From NCBI GenBank assembly GCA_028752905.1, contig JAQNBH010000014.1, positions 18,955,250 through 19,019,249 of the forward strand: 64,000 nucleotides of DNA, given 5' to 3'. The translations under genes were made by a program, and so were the position numbers. Each line of letters begins with the position of its first letter. Within the stretch, counting starts at the first letter, position 1. The notes beneath the pieces are model-generated. The model ran no database searches. It saw nothing but the letters and a program-made list of their open reading frames with translations, and had not been told where the DNA came from. The DNA is from Cladorhizidae sp. MBARI D1340-BT2. Lineage: Eukaryota > Porifera > Demospongiae > Poecilosclerida > Cladorhizidae. This document shows positions 9,198 through 21,100 of this stretch, piece by piece.

Positions 9198-9264
9198 ATG
9201 GACATCTACCCAAGGAAACGAAGGATTTCTCTAGCAACTAGCAGTATATTTGACCTCTCTGAAG
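9198..9264 (+). CDS. Possible first coding exon of an unrecognised gene
   Basis: From the ATG at 9198 the frame reads MDIYPRKRRISLATSSIFDL and a few more residues, up to GAAG before GTGAGC, a good donor site (GT at 9265-9266). RKRRIS would suit a basic kinase target, but no family is recognised. If the donor is ignored, the frame closes within about ten codons, consistent with a short first exon. The next exon could not be identified; 9265-9940 gives no clear continuation. Position just after a CpG-rich patch is the main support. Confidence 0.25.
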
Positions 9265-9939
9265 GTGAGCGTGATGCGTAGAGGCCTGACCTCGGAGCCA
9301 TTTAATCTTAGCGTTGTTACTTCGTTGTGGTTGCCGTTTAAAATGTTTGTCACTGACAGTTGGACAGGCCACAAGGTCAAACTTAACGCTACATGGGTTA
9401 GTGATGGCCTACTCTCCTGCAATGCTGGTGAAGAAGCAAGTCTGTGATGGAGTTGATCTAATACTGGTAAAGGGTTGTTAAAGTAGTGACTTGTTGGTTG
9501 ATGTGTTGCTCTAGCCTTCCTCTCAATATGCACACATGGAGAGGGTCTGGGCAAACTGGCAGCATAGCTTTGTGCTGCACAATGCACAAAATCCATGATT
9601 TTGCACTACCCACATTTGCTGCCTGCAACAGGGGCACATTCTTCACGACTACATTTAGTAACAACACTGCTACCCCATAGCTTATGGTTGCTAGGGACAT
9701 CTCTGATGGTTGCAAGGGATTAAACAATACAATCAAAACTGTCATAAGATGGGGGTCCTTCTCATTGACCTTGCACCTTGTCTCTTGCTACCTGTCAACT
9801 TGGGAAATGATTATGTCCAGGGCACCTAATTTAGATCCTTAACTTTTGACAGTATTACCAGTTATTTTGTTCACACTCTCTCACACACACTCACACACAA
9901 GAAGTTCATGATGGAATATGCAGCCATTGATTTATGTTG

Positions 9940-9942
<3 letters not shown>
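9265..9942. other. Gene-free stretch
   Basis: Open frames of 60-120 codons occur on both strands, but they overlap each other and show no recognisable domain. The stretch may be an intron of the candidate gene starting at 9198, or intergenic DNA. Confidence 0.35.
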
Positions 9943-9976
<34 letters not shown>

Positions 9977-9986
9977 ACACACACCA
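9943..9986. repeat. (CA)n microsatellite
   Basis: An almost uninterrupted CA dinucleotide run, with one CCC interruption near 9975. A shorter CTCACACACACTCACACACA tract lies at about 9879-9898. Confidence 0.95.
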
Positions 9987-10412
9987 GAGGCATTGAGGAG
10001 GTGATAATACATCTTAGTTGGTGTGACTGTACTACTGCTGAGGTATTTCTTGAAGACGTTCACATAAGACAGGTGACACGCCAGAAATACTTTACACATG
10101 TCCCCTTGGTACACTTTGCTTGAGGTGGGGGTCTGTAATGGGGAGGGAGGGGCACATTGCTCTGTGTGTGTGTCAGCATATTAGACTTGGTTGAAGAGGT
10201 GTGGTCAGTGTGTGACTATGTTGATAGGTGCCTCCGAGTCCCATTGGGACCACCTCTAACCTGTCTGACCAGTCCTTAGCTTCAAGCAATGGTTTCCTAG
10301 TGCAGTCCCTCTAGCTTGACTTCTCAGAGTAAATATGCTTAGAATGATTATTAGGATTGGAGGATGTGCAAGTCTCATATCAAGAACCTCTTCAGACTCT
10401 GACAAGTCTCCT
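9987..10412. other. Gene-free stretch left of the piggyBac-like element
   Basis: No gene or repeat was identified. A G-rich segment is at about 10124-10155. Confidence 0.4.
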
Positions 10413-10416
10413 TTAA

Positions 10417-11331
10417 CCTTTTCACTGCACACACCTGGTAGTACCGGGTATGTGAAAATAATCCTTTTAAAAAATGTGCCTGTACTGCACGTGCCATCTA
10501 TAATTTTTACTATGAACTAGAGGTGATTTCCACGTGGAAAGTCGTGTTTCCCAGCGGTATGCAGAAAAATGGCGTGTGCGCAGCCTCATCTTTGCTGATA
10601 CGGACAGGAGGACAACTTTGATTTGGACGTTACAGGTAATTTGTGTCCAACAGTTGACTATGACAATGCCGACAGTGATTGGGAGTATTCCATGGATGAG
10701 GCCGATGGTTTGCTCAACTTGGGCGGCCCTGCACAGGGCCAAGGTCACAATGCTAGTGTCTGTAGATTGAAACCACATCAATGTGACCAAAATATATGGC
10801 TGCTAAGGGTTACAACCAGATCAATGTTCAAAACACATTTGAAAATATTCATCTTAACTTCAAATACCTGCATTCCATGATCCCAGAAGGTGTGTCCGGA
10901 GTATAAATGACTAATTGTTGGGGAAAAGACATGTTACATGTTTTTTCACGATTCTGCCGACAAACGTTGATTTTTGAATAAAATGATGAAACTATTGATG
11001 TTTTTATTCATTATATGTATCTTCATCATTATCCAGTGAAAAAACCGTATCCCATAAGAATTTCGTGGGAGAAAAAGTAGTTTTCATCACAGATTTTATG
11101 AAAAAAGGGAAATCCAATATGGCCGCCATGAGGTCACACGACCACCTACTTATGCAAAATACCAAATTTCAATTTTCCCCCATAGGCCAACCTCTTGCCC
11201 ACCCAAACACACAAAACGAATTTCAAAATAACCTTTTTAGTATTTTTTTGGTATTAATTAAAAAATCACCTTTTTGAGGAAAAAAGGCCTAGCATAGGGG
11301 GGGGGGGGATTTACCTGCAGCAGTGAAAGGG
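10417..11331 (+). mobile_element. piggyBac-like TTAA element, probably non-autonomous (915 bp)
   Basis: The termini are CCTTTTCACTGC (10417-10428) and the complement of CCCTTTCACTGC (11320-11331), a 12-bp inverted pair with one mismatch. Both are immediately flanked by TTAA (10413-10416 and 11332-11335). TTAA target duplication with CCC-type ends is the signature of piggyBac elements. Inside, a plus-strand frame at about 10623-10740 reads PTVDYDNADSDWEYSMDEAD, an acidic stretch that could be the remains of a transposase N-terminus. No transposase catalytic domain fits in 915 bp. Strand is inferred from that frame only. A 12-G run lies at 11297-11308. Confidence 0.7.
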
Positions 11332-11444
11332 TTAAAGCAAATATATATTTCAAACAAACAATTATCACAAAATAGTCCCCTTAATTGCACACACACAATT
11401 TCCTGTTTTATGGTGTTGGATTAATATCTTGTTAATTAGGTCAT

Positions 11445-11460
11445 TCTCTCTCTCTCTCTC
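11445..11460. repeat. (TC)n microsatellite
   Basis: A short uninterrupted TC dinucleotide run directly left of the 71-bp minisatellite. Confidence 0.9.
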
Positions 11461-11805
11461 TATGGTGTCCATGAGCTCTAGCTGCTCACATGGCTGGCAG
11501 CACTTTAACAACACCCTACCAGCCACCTCTCTATGGTATCCATGAGCTCTAGCTGCTCGCATGGCTACCAGCTACCTCTCTATGGTGTCCTTGAGCTCTA
11601 GCTGCTCACATGGCTGGCAGCACTTTAACAACACCCTACCAGCTACATCTCTATGGTGTCCTTGAGCTCTAGCTGCTCACATGGCTGGCAGCACTTTAAC
11701 AACACCTTAGCTACCTCTCTATGGTGTCCTTGAGCTCTAGCTGCTCACATGGCTGGCAGCACTTTAACACACCCTACCAGCAACCTCTCTATGGTGTCCT
11801 TGTAT
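11461..11805. repeat. 71-bp tandem repeat, about five copies
   Basis: TATGGTGTCC or a near match starts units at 11461, 11532, 11581, 11652, 11720 and 11790, giving spacings of 71, 49, 71, 68 and 70 bp. The units carry GAGCTCTAGCTGCTCACATG and TGGCAGCACTTTAACA. The 49-bp unit lacks the GCACTTTAACA part. The last unit is cut off near 11805. The open frames across it are by-products. Confidence 0.9.
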
Positions 11806-11832
11806 TTAGCCTCAATATTTAAAACTGGACAC

Positions 11833-12225
11833 TGCTCTCTGTAGCAGCAGATCATCCAGTGCTCTCTGTAGTAGCAGACCATCCAGTGCTCTCTGTAGTA
11901 GCAGATCATCCAGTGCTCTCTGTAGTAGCCGATCATCCAGTGCTCTCTGTAGTAGCAGGTCATCCAGTGCTCTCTGTAGTAGCAGATCATCCAGTGCTCT
12001 CTGTAGTAGCAGATCATCCATTGCTCTCTGTAGTAGCAGATCATCCAGTGCTCTCTGTAGTAGCAGGTCATCCAGTGCTCTCTGTAGTAGCAGATCATCC
12101 ATTGCTCTCTGTAGTAGCAGATCATCCAGTGCTCTCTGTAGTAGCAGATCATCCAGTGCTCTCTGTAGTAGCAGATCATCCAGTGCTCTCTGTAGTAGCA
12201 GATCATCCAGTGCTCTCTGTAGTAC
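11833..12225. repeat. 27-bp tandem repeat, about 14.5 copies
   Basis: The unit joins CAGTGCTCTCTGTAGTAG to CAGATCATC. Because 27 is a multiple of three, frames on both strands stay open through the array: LSVVADHPV on plus, and LLLQRALDD and CYYREHWMI on minus. This explains the 125-185-codon open frames there. Variants (ACC for ATC, CCGATC, GGTC, ATTGC) are scattered. It ends with TGTAGTACTGTATG where the 53-bp satellite starts. Confidence 0.95.
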
Positions 12226-13484
12226 TGTATGTATAATAATTATATACACACTCACTGATGCACAGGCAGACATCTCTGCTAGTGTATGTATAATATATAC
12301 ACACTCACTGATGCACAGGCAGACATCTCTGCTAGTGTAAGTATAATATATACACACTGACTCATGCACAGGCAGACATCTCTGCTAGTGTATGTATAAT
12401 ATATACACACTCACTGATGCACAGGCAGACATCTCTGCTAGTGTATGTATAATATATACACACTCACTGATGCACAGGCAGGCATCTCTGCTAGTGTATG
12501 TATAATATATACACACTCACTGATGCACAGGCAGACATCTCTGCTAGTGTATGTATAATATATACACACTCACTGATGCACAGGCAGACATCTCTGCTAG
12601 TGTATGTATAATATATACACACTCACTGATGCACAGGCAGACATCTCTGCTAGTGTATGTATAATATACACACACTCACTGATGCACAGGCAGACATCTC
12701 TGCTAGTGTATGTATAATATATACACACTCACTGATGCACAGGCAGACATCTCTGCTAGTGTATGTATAATATATACACACTCACTGATGCACAGGCAGA
12801 CATCTCTGCTAGTGTATGTATAATATATACACACTCACTGATGCACAGACAGACATCTCTGCTAGTGTATGTATAATATATACACACTCACTGATGCACA
12901 GGCAGACATCTCTGCTAGTGTATGTATAATATATACACACTCACTGATGCGCAGGCAGACATCTCTGCTGGTGTGTGTATAATATATACACACTCACTGA
13001 TGCACAGGCAGACATCTCTGCTAGTGTATGTATAATATATACACACTCACTGATGCACAGGCAGACATCTCTGCTAGTGTATGTATAATATATACACACT
13101 CACTGATGCACAGGCAGACATCTCTGCTACTGTGTGTATAATATATACACAATCACTGATGCATAGGCAGACATCTCTGCTAGTGTATATATAATATATA
13201 CACACTCACAGATGCCCAGGTAGACATCTCTGCTAGTGTATGTATAATATATACACACTCACTGATGCACAGGCAGACATCTCTGCTAGTGTATGTATAA
13301 TATATACACACTCACTGATGCACAGGCAGACATCTCTGCTAGTGTAAGTATAATATATACGCACTCACTGATGCACAGGCAGACATCTCTGCTAGTGTAT
13401 GTATAATATATACACACTCACTGATGCACAGGCAGACATCTCTGCTAGTGTATGTATAATATATACACACTCACTGATGCACAG
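12226..13484. repeat. 53-bp satellite array, block 1
   Basis: Head-to-tail monomers of 53 bp, for example 12601-12653, run from TGTATGTATAATATATACAC through CACTCACTGATGCACAGG to CATCTCTGCTAG. The monomer consensus has no CpG and about 40% G+C. Each contains two dyads: a GTGTATA/TATACAC pair about an AT centre, and GCAGA-CATC-TCTGC (12637-12650). The outermost units are more diverged (TAATAATTATATACAC at 12234-12249; several substitutions at 13130-13220). The block stops at the transposon insertion. Confidence 0.97.
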
Positions 13485-13850
13485 GGGCCCGATCAAGTCA
13501 GAGTTAACATCAGGGGTAAAATATGAAATTAAAAATACCTCTACAGAATGCATACAGGTGAAAAGATATATGATTATAGTTTCTAAAAACATGTTTTATC
13601 TTTGCATAAACTCTCCTAGATGAAAGTTACAGGAATTAAAACACAAATGATTTTTTTCCCCTTCTCCACACCTTTTTTTAGAAGAAACAAACAATAACTT
13701 CAAATATATTCTCTCGCTCACCTAACAACATTGGAATCATATTTATATTGTTTTCTTCATCTTTAAGTTATGCTTTAACATTGTGAACAGTACAAAAAAA
13801 ATAACTTTGAAAAAATAAGGAATATGCAGATTATTAAAAAAAGGTGTCAT

Positions 13851-14062
13851 GTAACTCCGTTACTTCTCCGTTACCAAAAAACATATTTTTTAATTTTTTA
13901 TGAAAAAACTGTTTGGAATAAAAATCTCAAGTTATCCAAAAGAAAGCAAAGCATAATAATACCAAGTTTATGGCTATGTGACTCAATCTTTAAACATTCA
14001 AAATTTCTACAACTTATTAGCAACTGGTTTCTGTAACTCCGTTACCAGTAACGGAGTTACAG
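13851..14062. repeat. Left subterminal GTAACTCCGTTAC motifs
   Basis: Copies lie at 13851-13863 and 14033-14046, with a partial one at 13866-13875. The copy at 14033 is followed by its exact inverse, so 14031-14062 is a perfect palindrome of two 15-bp arms (CTGTAACTCCGTTAC and its complement) around CA. It is a likely transposase-binding cluster. Confidence 0.75.
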
Positions 14063-14294
14063 TTGCTTTTAAACATTACTAGCACAAATAATGCTGTTTA
14101 TTAACACCAAGTCAACCCTGAGACATGGTCTTTCTGCAGTTAGGACCCAGTGACTGTCTATAATTGCATCCTGAGGTGCAGCTGCCTGATAACAAGCCCT
14201 GCCTATGTAACCAAATATACATATCACACCACATACATGTGATACATATCACACCATGATACTGCCACACGCTGACAGTCTGACCATGGAGTGA

Positions 14295-16339
14295 ATGAAT
14301 ATAAAAGGAACTTTTCTTTTCCGTAACAGTTCCATAGTGATTTCCAAGTCCTCAATAAATGTGAGAGTGTGTTGTGTAACAGAACTTGTTCACCATGCTG
14401 CTGAAAAGCAATGTCGCTATTGTGAGCGAAGGAAAGCAGAGATGGGTGAGAAGGCATGGAAGCAGAAGGATGTAGAGAGGAAACGGCAAGCTCAAGCTAG
14501 CAACACAGCAGCAGTGAGGGAGAAGGAGTGACAGAAACTGAAGAGATGGAGAGCAGCCAAGAAAGCAAGCCAAACATTACAGCAGGAGGCATACTCAGCA
14601 CCATCCAGTCTGACTCGTGCAGTGAAGAGAGCACGTTTAGCATTGCCAACATCTCCCCCCAAGGTCCGGAAGGTGGTGCAGGTGCTGCATTCTAAGTTCC
14701 ATTCAGAGGCAGCAGACCCACAGACTGCACAGTCACTTCCCCACAACAGGCTACCAGATGAGGTGAAGGGGCACATACAAGAGTTTTATCTTCGCAGTGA
14801 CATCAGTTGGATGGCACCTGGACGCAGAGACTGCATTACAGTGGTTCGTGATGGGAAGAAAGTTCGAGAACAGCGCAGATACTTGATGATGACAACAGCA
14901 GAAGCCCATACCCTTTACCGACAGGAATTCTCAGAAGATGATGCTGGTATGACCACCTTCAAGGCCTAGCGGCCAGATGTGGTGCGCTTTGCAAGGACAA
15001 GATGCCACACTCTGTCTGTGTCTGCCAGTATCATGCCAACATAGAGACTATTTTGGACAGCCTGAAACACATAGTACCTACAATCCCAGTAAGATATTCA
15101 GACCTGCTAAAGCTTGTGTGTTGTGATAAAGGAGGACTGTATGTTTGGCCTGTGTGATGTCTGCAAGGAGAAGATATACTTTGACAGTATTTCTGAGAAC
15201 ACCGAAGATGACCTGCTGGCTGAACCTGTGAAGTGGCTGGAATGGATGCGTAATGAGGATGGGCAATCAGAGAAAGCAGAGAAGGCTGGTACAGTCGCAG
15301 ATGCACTGACATCCCTGGCCCAGAAGCTACCGAACTTCAAGATCCACTGCTTCATTAAAAATAAGCAGTCATTAGCCTTCCATCATATGTACACCACTCC
15401 AAGAGCCCACAGTGCAGTCCTGCAGGTAGACTTTAGCGAAAATGCGACCATCGTTGAGCAGGATGAGATCCAAGCCAGCCACTGGAACCACACACAAGTG
15501 ACAGTTTTTACAGCAGTAGCCTGGACGCAAGAGAACACCACATCATATGCTGCTGTGTCAGACACCCTCTCCCATGACAAGTACACATCCGCGACCGTGC
15601 TGGAGGAAGTGATTGACAGGGTGCATTTGAAACAGTCCTCTCCACTAACAGAGGTCAATATATTCAGTGATGGTGCAGCACAGCATTTTAAGCAAAAGTA
15701 CATGTTCACTTTTGTCACTAGCCTTCTCCAAACCAAAGGCATCACCATCAACTGGCACTTTTTCGCCACTTCACATGGAAAGGGTGCAGTGGATGGAGTT
15801 TGTGGCTGTATGAAGAGGGGTGTCCACAGTGCTATAATGACCAGACGCTATCTCGTGAAAGATGCACAGCAATATGCAGCCTGTGCCACTGAGCTCATCA
15901 AAGGAGTTGATATCTTATATGTCCCAGCTGAAAAAATAAATGCCAAGCGACCAGCCCTTGATGAATTATGGGAGTCTGTAACAGCAGTTCCAGCTACCTT
16001 GAGTATCCATTGTGTACGTACACTTGGCTTGGGGAGAGAGTGCTGGTGTCCAAGTATTCAGAGCAGACAGGAACAGAACACCTGTTGCTCCAGCATCAGC
16101 CAATAGCAGTCCAGCCACTAGCAGCCATTCCTGCAAAGCAGTCACCTCCAGATGTCAACATTAGTGATATCAAGCCAGGAGGATTTGTGGCAATCATCAT
16201 GGAGACAGAGAGAGGTCGCTCCTACTTGTACATTGCCGTAATATCCTGCATCAAATCTGATTTACTAGTGGTGAAGTTTCCGGCAATTCTGGTGTCTACA
16301 GGGACCCAGAGTGTGAGGATGCTAGCCAGGAGCCAATGA
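14295..16339 (+). pseudogene. Decayed transposase-like gene
   Basis: Four pieces in changing frames make up one ancestral product: about 14295-14969, about 14996-15110, 15114 to about 16000, and about 15990-16339. The first has an internal TGA at 14529-14531 and ends at a TAG (14967-14969); then come three frame shifts. The N-terminus is basic and coiled-coil-like (CRYCERRKAEMGEKAWKQKD). Later come cysteine pairs CVCQYH and CMFGLCDVC, then the most conserved block: VDFSEN (Asp at 15429), IFSDGAAQHFK (Asp at 15669) and WHFFATSHGKGAVDG (from about 15756). Spaced acidic residues in such blocks suggest an RNase-H-like nuclease fold. I recall similar proteins, usually unnamed, from many invertebrates and fish. 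Location between terminal inverted repeats supports a transposase role; catalysis is inferred. The stops and shifts make it inactive here. Confidence 0.65.
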
Positions 16340-16745
16340 AGAAGGCTCTTTTCCTTTGCCCGGAGCCACATGTGAACATGGCTGGTTCTCGCCTTAGATA
16401 TATATACATTTGAGTTCACAGATGCTCAGCATCAAATCATGTCCACATTTACCACCAAGTAAATAAAGAGGCATAGGCTCAACTACATGAGACTGTAACA
16501 GACAAAGTCTAGAAAATAACAATAATGATGTAGTACATATATTTTGATTTTCCCCATCTTTTGAATTCTCATCCTTGTTCTGCATTTGTAAATGGGACAG
16601 GGTTGTAAATGGGACAGGGCAACAATAAACTTGTTTCTAGGGATAATTAATATCCTATTAACAATTTAAATCATAGTTAATACATAGTATGCATTTAGAC
16701 AGGTAGGCAAGGTGGATTTCTTGAGACATGTGGGTGTGAACATTC
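16340..16745. other. 3' region of the transposon
   Basis: Non-coding sequence after the transposase-like gene. Possible polyadenylation signals AATAAA occur near 16460 and 16624. A 17-bp direct duplication (GTAAATGGGACAGGG) lies at about 16588-16618. Confidence 0.4.
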
Positions 16746-16746
16746 T

Positions 16747-17139
16747 GTAACTCCGTTACCATGTAACTCCGTTACCGAACATCAGTCAAGTTAAATATTT
16801 TTCTGACAATGGAAAATGCAGTAATAGTCGGCATATTTGGTTCTGTAATGCGGAGAAAAATGTAGAATAAAATGGTTCCTAATTTTTTTTAAATTTCAAT
16901 AAGGAACAGCATATGGTGGGAGTTTGCGTATAGCGCCAAAAACAGACGTTAATTTTCAGTAACTCCGTTACCAGTCAAACTTTTGCTAATAATTGTGATA
17001 TCGTAGATTATTTTAATTCTTGTGTATATTGTGATAAAAGTACTTATCAAGACCTACACATACATATAAAACTCTTGGCATTTCCTCTTCTTTTGTGGAG
17101 GTATGCTCATTTATTAAGTGGAGTTGTAACTCCGTTACC
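16747..17139. repeat. Right subterminal GTAACTCCGTTACC motifs
   Basis: Direct copies lie at 16747-16760, 16763-16776, 16959-16972 and 17126-17139, the last only three bases from the terminal inverted repeat. All are in the same orientation, unlike the palindromic pair at the left end. Confidence 0.8.
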
Positions 17140-18179
17140 GCATGATCAGGCCCACAGGCAGACATCTCTGCTAGTGTATGTATAATATATACACACTCAC
17201 TGATGCACAGGCAGACATCTCTGCTAGTGTGTGTATAATATATACACACTCACTGATGCACAGGCAGACATCTCTGCTAGTGTATGTATAATATATACAC
17301 ACTCACTGATGCACAGGCAGACATCTCTGCTAGTGTGTGTATAATATATACACACTCACTGATGCACAGGCAGACATCTCTGCTAGTGTATGTATAATAT
17401 ATACACACTCACTGATGCACAGGCTGACATCTCTGCTAGTGTATGTATAATATATACACACTCACTGATGCACAGGCAGACATCTCTGCTAGTGTGTGTA
17501 TAATATATACACACTCACTGATGCACAGGCTGACATCTCTGCTAGTGTATGTATAATATATACACACTCACTGATGCACAGGCAGACATCTCTGCTAGTG
17601 TATGTATAATATATACACACTCACTGATGCACAGGCTGACATCTCTGCTAGTGTATGTATAATATATACACACTCACTGATGCACAGGCAGGCATCTCTG
17701 CTAGTGTGTGTATAATATATACACACTCACTGATGCACAGGCAGGCATCTCTGCTAGTGTGTGTATAATATATACACACTCACTGATGCACAGGCAGACA
17801 TCTCTGCTAGTGTATGTATAATATATACACACTCACTGATGCACAGGCAGGCATCTCTGCTAGTGTGTGTATAATATATACACACTCACTGATGCACAGG
17901 CAGGCATCTCTGCTAGTGTGTGTATAATATATACACACTCACTGATGCACAGGCAGGCATCTCTGCTAGTGTATGTATAATATATACACACTCACTGATG
18001 CACAGGCAGACATCTCTGCTAGTGTGTGCATAATATATACACACTCACTGATGCACAGGCAGACATCTCTGCTAGTGTGTGCATAATATATACACACTCA
18101 CTGATGCACAGGCAGACATCTCTGCTAGTGTATGTATAATATATACACACTCACTGATGTACAGACAGACATCTCTGCT

Positions 18180-21100
18180 AGTGTGTGTATAATTTATACA
18201 CACTAACTGATGCACAGGCAGACATCTCTGCTAGTGTATGTTTAATATATACATGCTCACTGATGCACAGGCAGACATCTCTGCTAGTGTATGTATAATA
18301 TATACACACTCACTGATGCACAGGCAGGCATCTCTGCTAGTGTATACATGTATAATATATACACACTCACTGATGCACAGGCAGGCATCTCTGCTAGTGT
18401 ATACATGTATAATATATACACACTCACTGATGCACAGGCAGACATCTCTGCTAGTGCATACATGTATAATATATACACACTCATTGATGCACAGGCAGAC
18501 ATCTCTGCTAGTGTATGTATAATATATACACACTCACTGATGCACAGGCAGACATCTCTGCTAGTGTATGTATAATATATACACACTCACTGATGTACAG
18601 ACAGACATCTCTGCTAGTGTGTGTATAATTTATACACACTCACTCATGCACAGGCAGACATCTCTGCTAGTGTATGTATAATATATACATGCTCACTGAT
18701 GCACAGGCAGACATCTCTGCTAGTGTATGTATAATATATACACACTCACTGATTCACAGGCAGGCATCTCTGCTAGTGTATACATGTATAATATATACAC
18801 ACTCACTGATGCACAGGCAGGCATCTCTGCTAGTGTATACATGTATAATATATACACACTCACTGATGCACAGGCAAACATCTCTGCTAGTGTATGTATA
18901 ATATATACACACTCACTGATGCACAGGCAGACATCTCTGCTAGTGTATGTATAATATATACACACTCACTGATGCACAGGCTGACATCTCTGCTAGTGTA
19001 TGTATAATATATACACACTCACTGATGAACAGGCAGACATCTCTGCTAGTGTGTATATAATATATACACACTCACTGATGCACAGGCAGACATCTCTGCT
19101 AGTGTATGTATAATATATACACACTCACTGATGCACAGGCAGACATCTCTGCTAGTGTATGTATAATATATACACACTCACTGATGCACAGGCAGACATC
19201 TCTGCTAGTGTATGTATAATATATACACACTCACTGATGCACAGGCAGACATCTCTGCTAGTGTATGTATAATATATACACACTCACTGATGCACAGGCA
19301 GACATCTCTGCTAGTGTATGTATAATATATACACACTCACTGATGCACAGGCAGACATCTCTGCTAGTGTATGTATAATATATACACACTCACTGATGCA
19401 TTGGCAGACATCTCTGCTAGTGTATGTATAATATATACACACTCACTGATGCACAGGCAGACATCTCTGCTAGTGTATGTATAATATATACACACTCACT
19501 GATGCACAGGCAGACATCTCTGCTAGTGTATGTATAATATATACACACTCACTGATGCACAGACAGACATCTCTGCTAATGTGTGTATAATATATACACA
19601 CTCACTGATGCACAGGCAGACATCTCTGCTAGTGTATGTATAATATATACACACTCACTGATGCACAGGCAGACATCTCTGCTAGTGTGTGTATAATATA
19701 TACACACTCACTAATGCACAGGCAGGCATCTCTGCTAGTGTATGTATAATATATACACACTCACAGATGCACAGGCAGACATCTCTGCTAGTGTATGTAT
19801 AATATATACACACTCACTGATGCACAGGCAGACATCTCTGCTAGTGTATGTATAATATATACACACTCACTGATGTACAGGCAGACATCTCTGCTAGTGT
19901 GTGTATAATATATACACACTCACTGATGCACAGGCAGGCATCTCTGCTAGTGTATGTATAATATATACACACTCACTGATGTACAGGCAGACATCTCTGC
20001 TAGTGTGTGTATAATATATACACACTCACTGATGCACAGGCAGGCATCTCTGCTAGTGTATGTATAATATATACACACTCACTGATGCACAGGCAGACAT
20101 CTCTGCTAGTGTGTGCATAATATATACACACTCACTGATGCACAGGCAGACATCTCTGCTAGTGTATGTATAATATATACACACTCACTGATGTACAGAC
20201 AGACATCTCTGCTAGTGTGTGTATAATTTATACACACTCACTGATGCACAGGCAGACATCTCTGCTAGTGTATGTTTAATATATACATGCTCACTGATGC
20301 ACAGGCAGACATCTCTGCTAGTGTATGTATAATATATACACACTCACTGATGCACAGGCAGGCATCTCTGCTAGTGTATACATGTATAATATATACACAC
20401 TCACTGATGCACAGACTGGCATCTCTGCTAGTGTATACATGTATAATATATACACACTCACTGATGCACAGGCAGACATCTCTGCTAGTGCATGTATAAT
20501 ATATACACACTCATTGATGCACAGGCAGACATCTCTGCTAGTGTATGTATAATATATACACACTCACTGATGCACAGGCAGACATCTCTGCTAGTGTATG
20601 TATAATATATACACACTCACTGATGTACAGACAGACATCTCTGCTAGTGTGTGTATAATTTATACACACTCACTGATGCACAGGCAGACATCTCTGCTAG
20701 TGTATGTATAATATATACATGCTCACTGATGCACAGGCAGACATCTCTGCTAGTGTATGTATAATATATACACACTCACTGATGCACAGGCAGGCATCTC
20801 TGCTAGTGTATACATGTATAATATATACACACTCACTGATGCACAGGCAGGCATCTCTGCTAGTGTATACATGTATAATATATACACACTCACTGATGCA
20901 CAGGCAAACATCTCTGCTAGTGTATGTATAATATATACACACTCACTGATGCACAGGCAGACATCTCTGCTAGTGTATGTATAATATATACACACTCACT
21001 GATGCACAGGCTGACATCTGTGCTAGTGTATGTATAATATATACACACTCACTGATGAACAGGCAGACATCTCTGCTAGTGTGTATATAATATATACACA

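Larger units (their letters stand above)
13485..17153 (+). mobile_element. 3.67-kb DNA transposon inserted in the satellite
   Basis: The ends are GGGCCCGATCA (13485-13495) and TGATCAGGCCC (17143-17153), an 11-bp inverted pair with one mismatch. ACAG flanks both sides (13481-13484 and 17154-17157) and occurs once in an uninterrupted monomer, so it is a target duplication of 4 bp. Shared bases make 5 or 6 bp equally possible. Both subterminal zones carry copies of GTAACTCCGTTAC, the kind of clustered motif that transposases bind. A decayed transposase-like gene fills the middle. I do not assign the superfamily. Since the element sits inside the array, it is younger than the local satellite. Confidence 0.8.

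Noticed and set aside
11833..12225. Common origin of the 27-bp repeat and the 53-bp satellite (both have GCAGA..CATC and CTCTCTG/TCTCTG words)
   Set aside because: The shared words are short and in different order; alignment by eye did not extend.
11745..12369. Long open frames on both strands over the 27-bp repeat (9-residue periodic peptides)
   Set aside because: A 27-bp unit without stops keeps any frame open. There is no codon bias, start context or conservation to support coding.
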